Shown piece by piece: positions 17,163-26,629 of a stretch of DNA of 64,000 nucleotides. Each line of letters starts with the position of its first letter. The first letter of the stretch is position 1. Made by a program: the position numbers and the translations under genes. The stretch is from JACKOB01 sp024234575 (GTDB lineage: Bacteria; Pseudomonadota; Gammaproteobacteria; Pseudomonadales; Oleiphilaceae). Below the pieces are notes generated by a model. That model did not search any database. It was not told where the DNA came from and saw nothing but the letters and a program-made list of their open reading frames with translations. The DNA is taken from positions 202,957 through 266,956 of the forward strand of contig JBPJFZ010000006.1 in assembly GCA_051208035.1 (NCBI GenBank), written 5' to 3'.

Positions 17163-19760
17163 CTAGAGCCTGGACTCGACCCAGCCTGTCACCATCGATA
17201 ACGCATAGGGCAGTTTGTCTAAATTAACACCACCACCCTGAGCCATATCGGGTCGACCACCGCCTTTTCCATCAAGCAGAACGGCCGCGTCTTTTACGAG
17301 ATCACCTGCTTTAACTTTGGCGCAGATATCTTTTGTCACTCCTGCGACAAGAACAACCTTTTCATCCTCAATGGTCGCCAATAATACAACTGCCGTACCT
17401 AGTTTGCTCTTAAGTTTGTCTACTAATTCAAGCAATGCTTTGCGCTCTATACCGTCTACTTTCGCCGCAAGAACCTTTGCACCTCCAACAGAAACCGCCT
17501 GCGCAAACAGGTCATCTCCAGCACTGCTTGCCAGTTTTGCTTTTAAAGTATCCAGCTCTTTTTCCAACTGCTTATTCTTGTCCTGCAGCGCCATGACCTT
17601 GTCCAACACCTGCTCGCGACTGGCTTTCAGCAAACCTGATAAGCCGCGAAGCTGCTGCTCACCTTCAAGTCGGAAAGCCTCGGCGCCAGCACCTGTTACT
17701 GCTTCTATTCTTCGCACGCCGGAGGCTATACCTGCCTCAGATATGATTGCGATGCAACCAATATCCCCCGTGCGCGCTGCATGCGTACCACCACACAACT
17801 CTACAGAAAAAGCGTCAACCCCCATTGAAAGCAGACGCACCGTGGTGCCATATTTTTCACCAAATAAAGCCATCGCGCCTTTTTGTCGCGCAGTGTCCAT
17901 ATCGGTGATTTCAGTTTCAACGGCTGTATTACTTCTTATCTGCGCGTTGACCATGGCCTCAACTTCGCGGATCTGCTCTTCCGTCATTGCCTCGAAATGA
18001 GCAAAGTCGAAACGTAATCGATCGGCGTTGACCAACGAGCCTTTTTGCGCGACATGATCTCCAAGCACCTTTCGTAATGCCGCATGCAATAAGTGTGTTG
18101 CAGAGTGATTCAATGCTGTTGCCTGTCGCTTTTGTGCGTCAACAACTGCCTCAATCTGATCCCCTACCGTAAAGCTACCAGAGACCACCGTACCGACATG
18201 CAGGTGATTGTCGCCTTCCTTGCGCGTATCTGTTACCCGGAACACTCCGCCAGCTGATCGCAACTCTCCCTGATCTCCTGCCTGACCACCGGACTCTGCA
18301 TAAAAAGGAGTTTCGGATAGAACCACAATGGCGGATTGCCCCGCATTTGCAGCGCTGGGTTTGCCATCAACAAAAACGGCTTTGATCGGTTGAGCATGCT
18401 TGAGAGAGTGGTAGCCTACAAACTCGGTGGCGCCTTCCACAGCAATCGCATCATTGTAGTCGACACCAAACTTGCTGGCCGCCCGCGCTCTTTCACGCTG
18501 AGCCTCCATTGCTTTCTCGTAGCCATCATAGTCGAGCTTCAAACCATGCTCGCGTGCAATATCGTTTGTCAGATCCACAGGGAAGCCATAGGTGTCATAG
18601 AGCGTAAATACTGTCTGACCAGGAATAGTGTCACCCTTGAGTGCAGCTAAGTCCTGTTCTAGCAGGCGCATACCTTTATCAAGCGTTCGCGCAAACTGCT
18701 CTTCTTCCTGTAATAAAATCCTTTCGATTTGCGCTTTGCCAGAAATGAGTTCTGGGTAGGCCTCACCCATTGCACGGCATAAAACGCCCACTAGCTTATA
18801 GAAAAATGGCTCTGTGGCTCCCAGCTTATTGCCGTGACGCACCGCACGCCGAATAATTCGTCGTAACACGAAACCGCGCCCTTCATTAGACGGCATAATA
18901 CCGTCAGCGATTAAAAAAGAGCACGAACGGATATGGTCGGCGATAACACGAAGCGATTGGCGAGTGGTTTCGACACCACCGAACAACCGGGATGCTTCAC
19001 CTAAAATCTCTTGAAAAATATCGATTTCATAATTGCTGTGCACGTCTTGCATAACGGCAGCGATACGCTCGAGCCCCATCCCCGTATCAACAGAAGGCTT
19101 GGGCAGCGGGTGCAACACACCATCGGCGGTGCGATTAAACTGCATGAAAACCAGATTCCAGATTTCGATATAGCGATCACCGTCATCATTTGGACCACCT
19201 GGCGGATCACCTGCGATATCTTCGCCGTGATCATAAAATATTTCTGTACAAGGTCCGCATGGGCCGGCATCACCCATTGCCCAGAAGTTATCCTTGTCTC
19301 CCAAACGGGAGAAGCGATTCGGATCGATACCAACCTCTTTTATCCAGATATCTTCCGCTTCCTTGTCGTCCTTATAGACCGTTACCCAAAGCTTCTCTTT
19401 GGGCAGTTTTAATTCTTGCGTTAGAAAATTCCAGGCGAACCGAATTGCGTCGTGCTTAAAATAATCACCAAAGCTGAAATTACCCAACATTTCGAAAAAT
19501 GTATGATGGCGCGCAGTATAACCGACGTTTTCCAGGTCATTGTGCTTTCCGCCAGCCCGAACGCACTTCTGTGAAGTTGTCGCTCGTGCATATGGGCGAT
19601 GCTCTTTTCCCAGAAAAACATCTTTAAACTGGTTCATTCCCGCATTGGTAAACAACAGCGTGGGATCATCGGTTGGCACCAGAGAGCTGCTGCTAACTAT
19701 TTCATGCCCTTGACGATTGAAGTAATTTAAAAATGCCTGTCTAATTTCTGTACTTTTCAT
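17163..19760 (-). CDS. alaS: Alanine--tRNA ligase
   Basis: 865 residues, full length for a bacterial AlaRS. The class II catalytic core is at the N-terminus (TNAGMNQFKDVFLG, TTSQKCVRAGGKHNDLENVG, GDAGPCGPCTEIFYD, VDTGMGLERI). The editing domain has the zinc motif HxxxH (NHSATHLLHAALR) and Cys/His in LCGGTHAARTGDIG. A coiled coil and a C-terminal DHHA1-like domain with GKGGGRPDMAQGGG complete it. It charges tRNA-Ala and hydrolyses mischarged Ser/Gly. It is followed by lysC and csrA. Confidence 0.98.
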   Translation of the reverse strand: MKSTEIRQAFLNYFNRQGHEIVSSSSLVPTDDPTLLFTNAGMNQFKDVFLGKEHRPYARATTSQKCVRAGGKHNDLENVGYTARHHTFFEMLGNFSFGDYFKHDAIRFAWNFLTQELKLPKEKLWVTVYKDDKEAEDIWIKEVGIDPNRFSRLGDKDNFWAMGDAGPCGPCTEIFYDHGEDIAGDPPGGPNDDGDRYIEIWNLVFMQFNRTADGVLHPLPKPSVDTGMGLERIAAVMQDVHSNYEIDIFQEILGEASRLFGGVETTRQSLRVIADHIRSCSFLIADGIMPSNEGRGFVLRRIIRRAVRHGNKLGATEPFFYKLVGVLCRAMGEAYPELISGKAQIERILLQEEEQFARTLDKGMRLLEQDLAALKGDTIPGQTVFTLYDTYGFPVDLTNDIAREHGLKLDYDGYEKAMEAQRERARAASKFGVDYNDAIAVEGATEFVGYHSLKHAQPIKAVFVDGKPSAANAGQSAIVVLSETPFYAESGGQAGDQGELRSAGGVFRVTDTRKEGDNHLHVGTVVSGSFTVGDQIEAVVDAQKRQATALNHSATHLLHAALRKVLGDHVAQKGSLVNADRLRFDFAHFEAMTEEQIREVEAMVNAQIRSNTAVETEITDMDTARQKGAMALFGEKYGTTVRLLSMGVDAFSVELCGGTHAARTGDIGCIAIISEAGIASGVRRIEAVTGAGAEAFRLEGEQQLRGLSGLLKASREQVLDKVMALQDKNKQLEKELDTLKAKLASSAGDDLFAQAVSVGGAKVLAAKVDGIERKALLELVDKLKSKLGTAVVLLATIEDEKVVLVAGVTKDICAKVKAGDLVKDAAVLLDGKGGGRPDMAQGGGVNLDKLPYALSMVTGWVESRL

Positions 19761-20093
19761 ACAATTTTTCCGCGCCCGTCAGCTGTGAAACTGTCTCGTT
19801 TATTATTTGTCTGCCAAACTTGTCACTTCACCAAAAGCAACAAGCTAAAAGTAAGCTGTTCTCGCCTGTGCTAAATTACCACCGCGAACAAACCCGGTAA
19901 TTTATCACAGCAGACGTTATTTCCATATGCGCGAAGAAGAATTTTTTGTGGATTTGTGCAACAGGAAGCCTAATTGCGCTTCGAGAGGCTCAGGATCGAA
20001 GTGTGGAAGGAAAACAAAAGCTCTCCCATTGACGACTTAACTAAAAAAGCCAGAATAGAAACATCTCTTCTGGCCTTTTATTGACCAGGCCTT
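19761..20093. other. Intergenic region upstream of alaS
   Basis: 333 bp between alaS and the DUF5610 gene, both on the reverse strand. It contains the DUF5610 terminator (20043-20074) and should contain the alaS promoter. Apart from that I see no gene; recX/recA, often upstream of alaS, are not here. Confidence 0.5.
20043..20074 (-). terminator. Terminator after the DUF5610 gene
   Basis: Stem GCCAGAA/TTCTGGC (20049-20055 and 20068-20074) with a 12-base loop. On the reverse strand it ends in six T. It lies about 20 bp beyond the stop. Confidence 0.75.
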
Positions 20094-21485
20094 CTACTCT
20101 TTATTAGCCTGCAGACGCTCTGGCAGCATGTCCATTAGATTGCCCACCATATTGGAGTACTGACGCACAAGCTCACTATTTTTCGTGAGATTAGCCTCAA
20201 CCTGATCGCTGTGCCGTTTGGGTAATTTATCCGCCAGCATAAAATCTAGCGTATTCATCAATACACTAATATCCGTTGTTAGTTTCTCGATTGACTCAAA
20301 TGCCTTCAACGCTGGCGAGGCCAACTCGCCAAAAGGTGCCAGGGATTTATTGGCAGCATTACCAGAGACTTTCTCGTAAGCGGACACCTGCGTCATTTGC
20401 GTTTGGGTCATATTCAGCGAAAACGAGGCCAGTTCGCTGGAATCAAAACCCATTTCCATGGCATACGAAAACGCTTCATTAAAGTCGCCATCGTAAAAAA
20501 GACCAGCTATTTCATTAACCTGATCAAACAGTTCATTTAGCGCAGCAAGCTCACCTTCATCCAGATCACCTTCAAGCTGATAACTGTACTCACCAGAAAA
20601 ATAGACACCCTTTTCATAGGATGATGCTTCGCCATTCGCTCCTTTCGCATATTGCATAGACTCGGATGAGTATCCCGTTTCGCGCAACGCGATGGTGACA
20701 ATATCGCCATCTCGGGTACGAACATTGAGATTTAACGACTCATCGTAACCCACCTGCTTTGAGTATCCAGCTTGGTAGATACTATTAGCGGGGACATTAT
20801 CGGAATCTCGGGAGACGCGAGCTTTTCCTTCGGCAGCAAGTGCCGTTCGCTCATCCAATCTCGCTGGAACAGGTGAGGCAGCTATTTCAGCATCATCCGC
20901 ACCCCCCAGGAATCGCTTAGCCAAAGCATCCAGGCCATCATTGACTAACTTAAAGCTCTTGCCGATATCCTCTTCGAGCGTGTCGGACATCATTCCCAGC
21001 GCTTTAATTTGATCAGTGGCTTCACCAAATCCTTGCTTAACGCCAGAGCGAGCCTGGGCCATCAAATCTGCCAGTTTTTCTTGCGATGCCCCCGCTTCTG
21101 ATTCGGCCGTCAGACGCCTCTCAACAAATCCAAGAATATTTTCGGCAACTTTTTCTGCCGAGATCGGCGGAACTTTGGCATAGCTCGCACCATTGGCTGC
21201 ATAGGTGCTGTTTAATTTACTGCTATCCGCAGACGGGCTGCTTGGCAACCCCATGCGGGCGCTTAACTCTTGGTAAAACTGATCCATATTAATGCTTGAG
21301 CTTGACGAACTATAAGAGAGCGTTGTCTGTGAAAGCGACACACGAACACTTTCTGACTGTACACGAACCGGTACCTCTTGCCGGTGGCCGGCTCGTTCAC
21401 CATGAGAGTCATTGGTGCGCGCACGAACCCCTTCTCTACCAGGGAACATTGCACCGTCTTTCACTGCATTGGTTGAGTAATTCAT
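20094..21485 (-). CDS. DUF5610-containing protein under a FliA promoter
   Basis: 463 residues, no signal peptide or membrane segment. The first 85 residues are polar and Ser-rich and probably disordered. About 110-200 is helical and resembles the DUF5610 family (AENILGFVERRLTAES, ARSGVKQGFGEATDQIKALGMMSDTLEEDIGKSF). A second structured part at about 245-350 has many Tyr and acidic residues, and the C-terminus is again helical. Function is unknown. AGGAGGG lies close to the ATG. A perfect sigma-28 promoter 30 bp upstream places it among late flagellar/chemotaxis genes. It is a single-gene unit with its own terminator, and could be a secreted or motility-linked factor. Confidence 0.75.
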   Translation of the reverse strand: MNYSTNAVKDGAMFPGREGVRARTNDSHGERAGHRQEVPVRVQSESVRVSLSQTTLSYSSSSSSINMDQFYQELSARMGLPSSPSADSSKLNSTYAANGASYAKVPPISAEKVAENILGFVERRLTAESEAGASQEKLADLMAQARSGVKQGFGEATDQIKALGMMSDTLEEDIGKSFKLVNDGLDALAKRFLGGADDAEIAASPVPARLDERTALAAEGKARVSRDSDNVPANSIYQAGYSKQVGYDESLNLNVRTRDGDIVTIALRETGYSSESMQYAKGANGEASSYEKGVYFSGEYSYQLEGDLDEGELAALNELFDQVNEIAGLFYDGDFNEAFSYAMEMGFDSSELASFSLNMTQTQMTQVSAYEKVSGNAANKSLAPFGELASPALKAFESIEKLTTDISVLMNTLDFMLADKLPKRHSDQVEANLTKNSELVRQYSNMVGNLMDMLPERLQANKE

Positions 21486-21514
21486 GACACCCTCCTGTTT
21501 CTCGTCTTATTTGC

Positions 21515-21541
21515 TTATCGGCGGACGATAAGTAATCTTTA
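21515..21541 (-). promoter_or_regulatory. Sigma-28 (FliA) promoter for the DUF5610 gene
   Basis: Reverse strand: TAAA (21538-21541), exactly 15 bp, then GCCGATAA (21515-21522). This matches the FliA consensus at every defined position. Transcription would begin near 21508, leaving a leader of about 23 bases that contains the AGGAGGG ribosome site. Confidence 0.85.
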
Positions 21542-21662
21542 GCAGGAAATGCGGATTAAACAAGCGAGCCTCAGATCTAACCCGCACAAGATGACGAGAG
21601 GCTCCTTAAGCAATTGATGTATGGTATAGTCGCCGCCGTTTCGAACAGAGAGAGAAAAGCCC

Positions 21663-22154
21663 ATGCTAAAACAGTTTCCCGAATCCGCTGCTGACACCAG
21701 TCCGGCGCCACTCATTCGGCGGTTAACAGCGATGCTTTACGACAGCCTTATTGTGATTGCGCTCATGATGATGACAACCGGCGTCTACAAAGCGACGCAA
21801 GCTGGAATAATTGGCGCCGATAAACTTAGAGAGCTAACTGAAAGCGGTAAAATGGATACTGACCCCTTGCTCTCGTCAATTTTATTTATTGTTCTCTATG
21901 TGTTCTTCGCCTATTTTTGGACAAGAAGTGGCCAAACCCTGGGCATGCAAGTCTGGCATATCAGAGTACAAAGCCCATCTGGAACTTCGATCAGTTGGTC
22001 ACAGGCATTGCTGCGATTTATGATGGCCTGGGTGTCAATCCTTGCCTTTGGAGTAGGTTATATATGGGTGCTTGTCGACAAGAAAAGTCGATCCTGGCAT
22101 GACATTTTTTCGATGACAGAAGTGGTCAGAATCCCCAAAAGAAAGGCTGAGTAA
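21663..22154 (+). CDS. RDD family membrane protein
   Basis: 163 residues with three hydrophobic segments (about 29-48, 70-90, 113-140). The RDD signature is visible at the start (PLIRRLTAMLYDSLIVIALMM) and later in SGQTLGMQVWHIRVQSPSGTSISWSQALLRFMMAW. The C-terminus carries the charged LVDKKSRSWHDIFSMTEVV ending common in the family. The role of RDD proteins is unsettled; transport and membrane-assembly roles have been proposed. It is transcribed toward lptG and ends 7 bp from its stop, so the pair is convergent. Confidence 0.85.
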   Translation: MLKQFPESAADTSPAPLIRRLTAMLYDSLIVIALMMMTTGVYKATQAGIIGADKLRELTESGKMDTDPLLSSILFIVLYVFFAYFWTRSGQTLGMQVWHIRVQSPSGTSISWSQALLRFMMAWVSILAFGVGYIWVLVDKKSRSWHDIFSMTEVVRIPKRKAE

Positions 22155-22161
22155 CGCCTTT

Positions 22162-23223
22162 CTACGCTGCCCGCCTCAACAGTAAGGCACCGGCAAACGC
22201 ACAAACCCCGATTGGAATAAGTGTCGCGAAAACCGGATCAAAACCAAAAACCAGACTGGACGGCCCTAGCAGATCTTGCATAAATTTGAAGACCAGCCCA
22301 ACGATGATACCGGTAAAAACACGGAAGCCCATAGTAACAGCGCGTAACGGGCCGAAAACAAACGAGATGGCAACCAGCACCAACGATGCTGTCGTCAATG
22401 GCCTCAGTACTTTTTTCCAAAAAGACATGGCGTAGTTACTTGAGTTTAGCCCCTGCTGCTCAAGATACTGGACATATGTATACAATCCGGAAATCGATAA
22501 GTTATCAGATTTTACGGTGAGGACGCCCAGCAGATCAGGGGATAACCCTGTCTGCCACTGCCTGGTTTTCTCTGAAGACTTTATCGATCGGTTATCAGTG
22601 AGGGTAGTTACCTCAACATCTTCCAACAGCCAGAAATCTCCCTGATAGAGGCCACGTGCAGCATAGGTTATGGTCTCGAGCCAGTTATTAGGGGTAAACG
22701 AATAAAGGGTGATACCATGCAGTACACCACCTGGCTGCACGGCATTAAAGTGCATAAAGACATTATTCTCTCGGTGCCAAACACCTCGTGAGGTTGCTAC
22801 CCGATCCTCTCCCCCCATGGCAACAGCTTTTTGGCTTTGCGCTATACGCTCGGTAAAGGGGGCGACATATTCACCTAGCAATAAACCGATAATCACGACA
22901 ACGATAGCCGGCTTCATTGCCGCCCAGACTATCCGCCTTACTGACACGCCAGCAGCCCGAATAACCACCAGCTCACTGTTGTTTGCCAGAACACCCAAGC
23001 CGATAAGACTGCCAATAAAAGCACCAAGGGGTAAATAATCGTAGATACGACGAGGCAGAGTGACGATTACGTACATCAGCGCCTCTATCATTTGATAGTC
23101 GGCACGCAGCTCTTCAATTTCGCCGATAAATCCAAATATCAGATCAAGTGATAGCACTACAACAAGCACCATCATGATTGAGGCTGCAACGGTCCTTACA
23201 ATATAACGGTCAATTTTGCGCAC
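22162..23223 (-). CDS. lptG: LPS export ABC transporter permease LptG
   Basis: 353 residues from a GTG at 23223, which has GGAGG 7 bases upstream; the frame runs 36 bases further but without such a signal. LptG with LptF and LptB2 pulls lipopolysaccharide from the inner membrane into the LptC-A-D bridge. N-terminal helices begin with KIDRYIVRTVAASIMMVLVVVLSLDLIFGFI, a periplasmic beta-jellyroll occupies the middle and C-terminal helices finish with FGFDPVFATLIPIGVCAFAGALLLRR. It overlaps the end of lptF by 14 bases, showing translational coupling. Confidence 0.95.
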   Translation of the reverse strand: MRKIDRYIVRTVAASIMMVLVVVLSLDLIFGFIGEIEELRADYQMIEALMYVIVTLPRRIYDYLPLGAFIGSLIGLGVLANNSELVVIRAAGVSVRRIVWAAMKPAIVVVIIGLLLGEYVAPFTERIAQSQKAVAMGGEDRVATSRGVWHRENNVFMHFNAVQPGGVLHGITLYSFTPNNWLETITYAARGLYQGDFWLLEDVEVTTLTDNRSIKSSEKTRQWQTGLSPDLLGVLTVKSDNLSISGLYTYVQYLEQQGLNSSNYAMSFWKKVLRPLTTASLVLVAISFVFGPLRAVTMGFRVFTGIIVGLVFKFMQDLLGPSSLVFGFDPVFATLIPIGVCAFAGALLLRRAA

Positions 23224-24307
23224 GCGCAATCCTCCGCTGGTACATATAGGCGCGACCAAACAACATATATAAAGACACCGTCAGGAAAAGCAGATGCACC
23301 CACCACAATCCCAGCCAATCGGGAATTTTCGCCCCCTCAACCCACTTACGCGCACCAATCAGCAACCCAAGGTAGGTTACATAGATCAGCATCGCCGGCA
23401 GCAACTGAAAAAACCTTCCCTGCCTTGGATTGACTTTACTGAGCGCCACCGCCAACAACGTTACAATGGGCACGAGAATGGGCAACGATATGCGCCACTG
23501 CATAAGCGCTTTATCTTTCAGGTTGTCACTTTGCCATAACTGCGCTGTCGGCACAGCTTCTTCTATGGTTTTAATGCGTTGCGCTGCCAAATCGTCTATT
23601 TTGATTCCGTACTCATCAAACTCAATGACACGATAGTTTAAGCTGCCGGGCACCCCCTGAAAGCGTGCTCCTTTTTCCAGCATGAGATACCGTGCACCAG
23701 ACTTTTCTTCAAATTTCATTCGCCCCGAATGAGCAATCAGTACAGCCTGCTCTTGCCCGTTTTTAGTCGTTTCTGAGATAAATATGTTATTGAGTATTTT
23801 CTTATCATCACTTAAAGACTCGGCATAGGTCACTCGCTGACCCGAACGCAACTTTTGAAATCGCCCCTCAGCCAGCATTTCAAATTCGGTTAACTTCGAT
23901 TGCTGCGTAAAAATATCTTCTACTTTTTGCATTCCCCACGGCGAAACCCATAGACTCATCGCACCGACAACACCTGCTACCAGGAACGCTGGCCCCATTG
24001 TTAATAGAGTTAACTTCCCCTGACTCATGCCACAGGCATGTAATATAGTCATCTCACTTTCGAGATACATACGCCCGTAAGCAAGCAGAATGCCTATAAA
24101 AAGCCCCAACGGTAAAATTAACTCGAGAAATCCAGGCAGACGATAACCCATAATTGAAAAAAGTACGTCGGCGGAGATACCACCCGATGCGGCCTGACTA
24201 AGATACTTAATGAAGCGGCCACTCATAAAAATAAGCAGCAAAACACCGGACACCGCCAGCATACTTGCCAACGTCTGCCGGGCTAAATAGAAAAAAATAA
24301 TTCGCAA
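23210..24307 (-). CDS. lptF: LPS export ABC transporter permease LptF
   Basis: 365 residues starting with TTG at 24307. It has the same layout as LptG: membrane helices at the N-terminus (FLARQTLASMLAVSG-like region, MSGRFIKYLSQAASG), a periplasmic domain with AEGRFQKLRSGQRVTYAESLS and GARYLMLEKGARFQG, and C-terminal helices. It is the first gene of lptFG and is divergent from pepA, the conserved arrangement in many gammaproteobacteria. The TTG start may limit its translation. Confidence 0.94.
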   Translation of the reverse strand: MRIIFFYLARQTLASMLAVSGVLLLIFMSGRFIKYLSQAASGGISADVLFSIMGYRLPGFLELILPLGLFIGILLAYGRMYLESEMTILHACGMSQGKLTLLTMGPAFLVAGVVGAMSLWVSPWGMQKVEDIFTQQSKLTEFEMLAEGRFQKLRSGQRVTYAESLSDDKKILNNIFISETTKNGQEQAVLIAHSGRMKFEEKSGARYLMLEKGARFQGVPGSLNYRVIEFDEYGIKIDDLAAQRIKTIEEAVPTAQLWQSDNLKDKALMQWRISLPILVPIVTLLAVALSKVNPRQGRFFQLLPAMLIYVTYLGLLIGARKWVEGAKIPDWLGLWWVHLLFLTVSLYMLFGRAYMYQRRIARAQN

Positions 24308-24448
24308 CGGATCTTCTCTTTATTATCAGTTATAACGATGATCACAATGACGTGAGAAACAACACCACCCAATACGACACAATCGGTAGAGTTTACATGA
24401 GCGGGACAAAGGGAAAAAGTCTAATTGCAGTCATTACTTCATCAGACG

Positions 24449-24478
24449 TTGAACTCTTGCGCAGAGACCAACTAGAAT
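24449..24478 (+). promoter_or_regulatory. Predicted sigma-70 promoter for pepA
   Basis: TTGAAC at 24449-24454, an 18-bp spacer and TAGAAT at 24473-24478. This would start transcription about 55 bases before pepA, in the divergent lptF/pepA region. Confidence 0.45.
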
Positions 24479-24538
24479 AACTTAACAAATGGTTAAATCG
24501 AAAAACAAACCATCACACTTCGACGCCAGGGGAATTTA

Positions 24539-26029
24539 ATGGATTACAAGATTGGCAAAGCCAAATTTGACACACTGAAAACAGATTGCCTCGTAATTGC
24601 GGTGAACAGTAAAGGCAAACTTTCTGAATCGATCAAAGCGCTCGACCAAAGCCTTGATGGTATTTTACAGAAGTCCATTGCACAGACTGATCACCCGACT
24701 GCAGCGGGCAGCTGCTTACTTCTGCCAGTAACCGGCAACGATAAAATCAAGCGTGTGCTGCTTGTTGGTACAGGCGATGAGGCCGAAATTTCTGCCGCAA
24801 CGTTTCGTAAATGTGTTCAGGCATTCACGAATACCCTGAAAACGACTACCGCTGCAAAAATAGCAGTGTATCTTGATGAGTTTACTGTTGCCGATCGCGA
24901 TTCTCAGTGGCTGGTGAAGTGTCTGGTAGAAACCGTATCTGAAAACAGCTACACCTTTAATCAGTTCAAAAGCAAGGCCAGCACAGAGGGCAAAACAGCC
25001 CCAAAGCTTAAGAGCATCAACATTCTCACTGCGACCAGCGCAGATAGTTTGGAAACAGCACTATCTATCGGCCAGGCTGTTGCCGAAGGAGTTAGCTACA
25101 CCAAAGACCTTGGGAATATACCAGGAAATGTATGCACCCCCACCTACTTAGCGAAAGAAGCCAAGGCGCTGGCTAAAACCTATGACCACATTAAGACAAC
25201 GGTCATCGACGAGAAAGAAATGAAGTCCCTCGGTATGGGCGCATTGCTCGCTGTTAGTGCAGGCAGTGCCGAACCTGCCAAGCTGATCATCATGGAATAC
25301 AAAGGTACCAAAGCGTCAAGCAAGCCGCACGTGCTGGTCGGTAAAGGCATCACCTTTGATACTGGCGGTATCAGCTTAAAGCCTGGCGAAGCCATGGATG
25401 AAATGAAATACGACATGTGCGGTGCGGCCAGCGTGCTGGGTGCCATGAAGGCAATCGCCCAAATCCAGCCCGAGCTCAACATCATTGGTGTTATCACCAG
25501 CGCCGAAAATATGCCCGGCAGTGCGGCTACTCGCCCTGGTGATATCGTCACCACCATGTCGGGGCAGACGGTTGAAATTTTAAACACCGACGCGGAAGGC
25601 AGACTCGTTCTTTGTGATGCATTGACCTATGTCGAGAAATTTAACCCCGCCTCGGTGGTTGATATCGCCACGCTCACCGGCGCCTGCATCATCGCGCTGG
25701 GTCATCATGCAACCGGACTGCTGACCAATAACGAATCGTTGGCAGATGAAATCCTGGTGGCAGGGGAACACACCCTTGATCGCGCTTGGCGGCTACCACT
25801 GTGGGATGAATACCAAAGCCAGCTGGATAGTAACTTTGCCGATATGCAAAACATTGGTGGACGCCCGGCCGGTAGTGTCACAGCCGCGTGCTTTTTGTCT
25901 CGGTATACGAAAAAGTACCCCTGGGCGCACCTTGATATCGCAGGTACTGCTTGGGTATCGGGTAAGGCAAAGGGAGCCACAGGTCGTCCGGTCCCCTTGT
26001 TACTTGAGTACCTGTTAAACAAACGTTAA
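24539..26029 (+). CDS. pepA: Leucyl aminopeptidase (cytosol aminopeptidase)
   Basis: 496 residues, M17 family. It removes N-terminal residues, preferentially Leu, and in E. coli relatives PepA also binds DNA in recombination and carAB control. The N-terminal macro-like domain is followed by the catalytic domain with two metal-ligand regions, VGKGITFDTGGISLKP and the signature NTDAEGRLVL. Further typical sequence is VDIATLTGACIIALGHHATGL and NIGGRPAGSVTAACFLSRY. It is divergent from lptF and precedes holC, a conserved order. The GGGGAATTT before the ATG gives a plausible ribosome site. Confidence 0.97.
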   Translation: MDYKIGKAKFDTLKTDCLVIAVNSKGKLSESIKALDQSLDGILQKSIAQTDHPTAAGSCLLLPVTGNDKIKRVLLVGTGDEAEISAATFRKCVQAFTNTLKTTTAAKIAVYLDEFTVADRDSQWLVKCLVETVSENSYTFNQFKSKASTEGKTAPKLKSINILTATSADSLETALSIGQAVAEGVSYTKDLGNIPGNVCTPTYLAKEAKALAKTYDHIKTTVIDEKEMKSLGMGALLAVSAGSAEPAKLIIMEYKGTKASSKPHVLVGKGITFDTGGISLKPGEAMDEMKYDMCGAASVLGAMKAIAQIQPELNIIGVITSAENMPGSAATRPGDIVTTMSGQTVEILNTDAEGRLVLCDALTYVEKFNPASVVDIATLTGACIIALGHHATGLLTNNESLADEILVAGEHTLDRAWRLPLWDEYQSQLDSNFADMQNIGGRPAGSVTAACFLSRYTKKYPWAHLDIAGTAWVSGKAKGATGRPVPLLLEYLLNKR

Positions 26030-26044
26030 TCAGCAACCTTACAA

Positions 26045-26065
26045 GCCCCGGAAGGTTTCCGGGGC
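26045..26065 (+). terminator. Hairpin between pepA and holC
   Basis: A perfect 9-bp stem GCCCCGGAA/TTCCGGGGC with a 3-base loop, 15 bp after the pepA stop. No T run follows, so it may be an attenuating or stabilising hairpin rather than a full terminator. Confidence 0.5.
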
Positions 26066-26099
26066 CTCACTAATAGTCAACAGGAATTCGCTCAACTCG

Positions 26100-26555
26100 A
26101 TGACGCAAGCGACCTTTTATATACTGAACAAGAAACAAGAGCATGAACGTTACCTCTTCGCCTGCAAACTCGCTGAAAAAGCCATCCACCAGAATCTACG
26201 TGTTATCCTGAATATGCCATCACGCGTTGCGGCAGACCATATTGATAGTTTACTGTGGACTTTTCGACCGGACAGCTTTGTGCCACATGAGCTGATCAGC
26301 GATGAAAACAGCGATATATCACAGCCACCGCCAGTGAGCATTTTTTATCCGCAAGTAGCGCCCGATGCCCCAGCAGATATTTGCATTAATTTAACTGACA
26401 CACCGCCACCCACATCTATCAGCGTGGATCGAAAAATTGAAATCGCACTGAATTCCCCAGAATCCCTTAACCGTCTTCGCCAGTATTACAAGCAGTTAGC
26501 CAGCAAAAAAATAGCGATAGAGGTGCATGACTTTACCAAAGGCAAAACAGATTAA
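26100..26555 (+). CDS. holC: DNA polymerase III chi subunit
   Basis: 151 residues. Chi links the clamp loader to single-strand binding protein during replication. The N-terminus is family-like (MTQATFYILNKKQEHERYLFACKLAEKAIHQNLRVILNM), as are the DSLLWTFRPDSFVPHEL stretch and the final RQYYKQLASKKIAIEVHDF. It sits 70 bp after pepA and before valS, the classical pepA-holC-valS neighbourhood. Confidence 0.93.
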   Translation: MTQATFYILNKKQEHERYLFACKLAEKAIHQNLRVILNMPSRVAADHIDSLLWTFRPDSFVPHELISDENSDISQPPPVSIFYPQVAPDAPADICINLTDTPPPTSISVDRKIEIALNSPESLNRLRQYYKQLASKKIAIEVHDFTKGKTD

Positions 26556-26629
26556 TTACCCAGCACTATCAAAGACAAAAAATACACACCGACCCAACGT
26601 TGTAATGGATTTAAAAACTAGGATGGTAA

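Noticed and set aside
17317..18000. 227-codon forward frame opposite alaS
   Set aside because: Ser/Thr-rich antisense frame of a highly conserved gene; no independent evidence.
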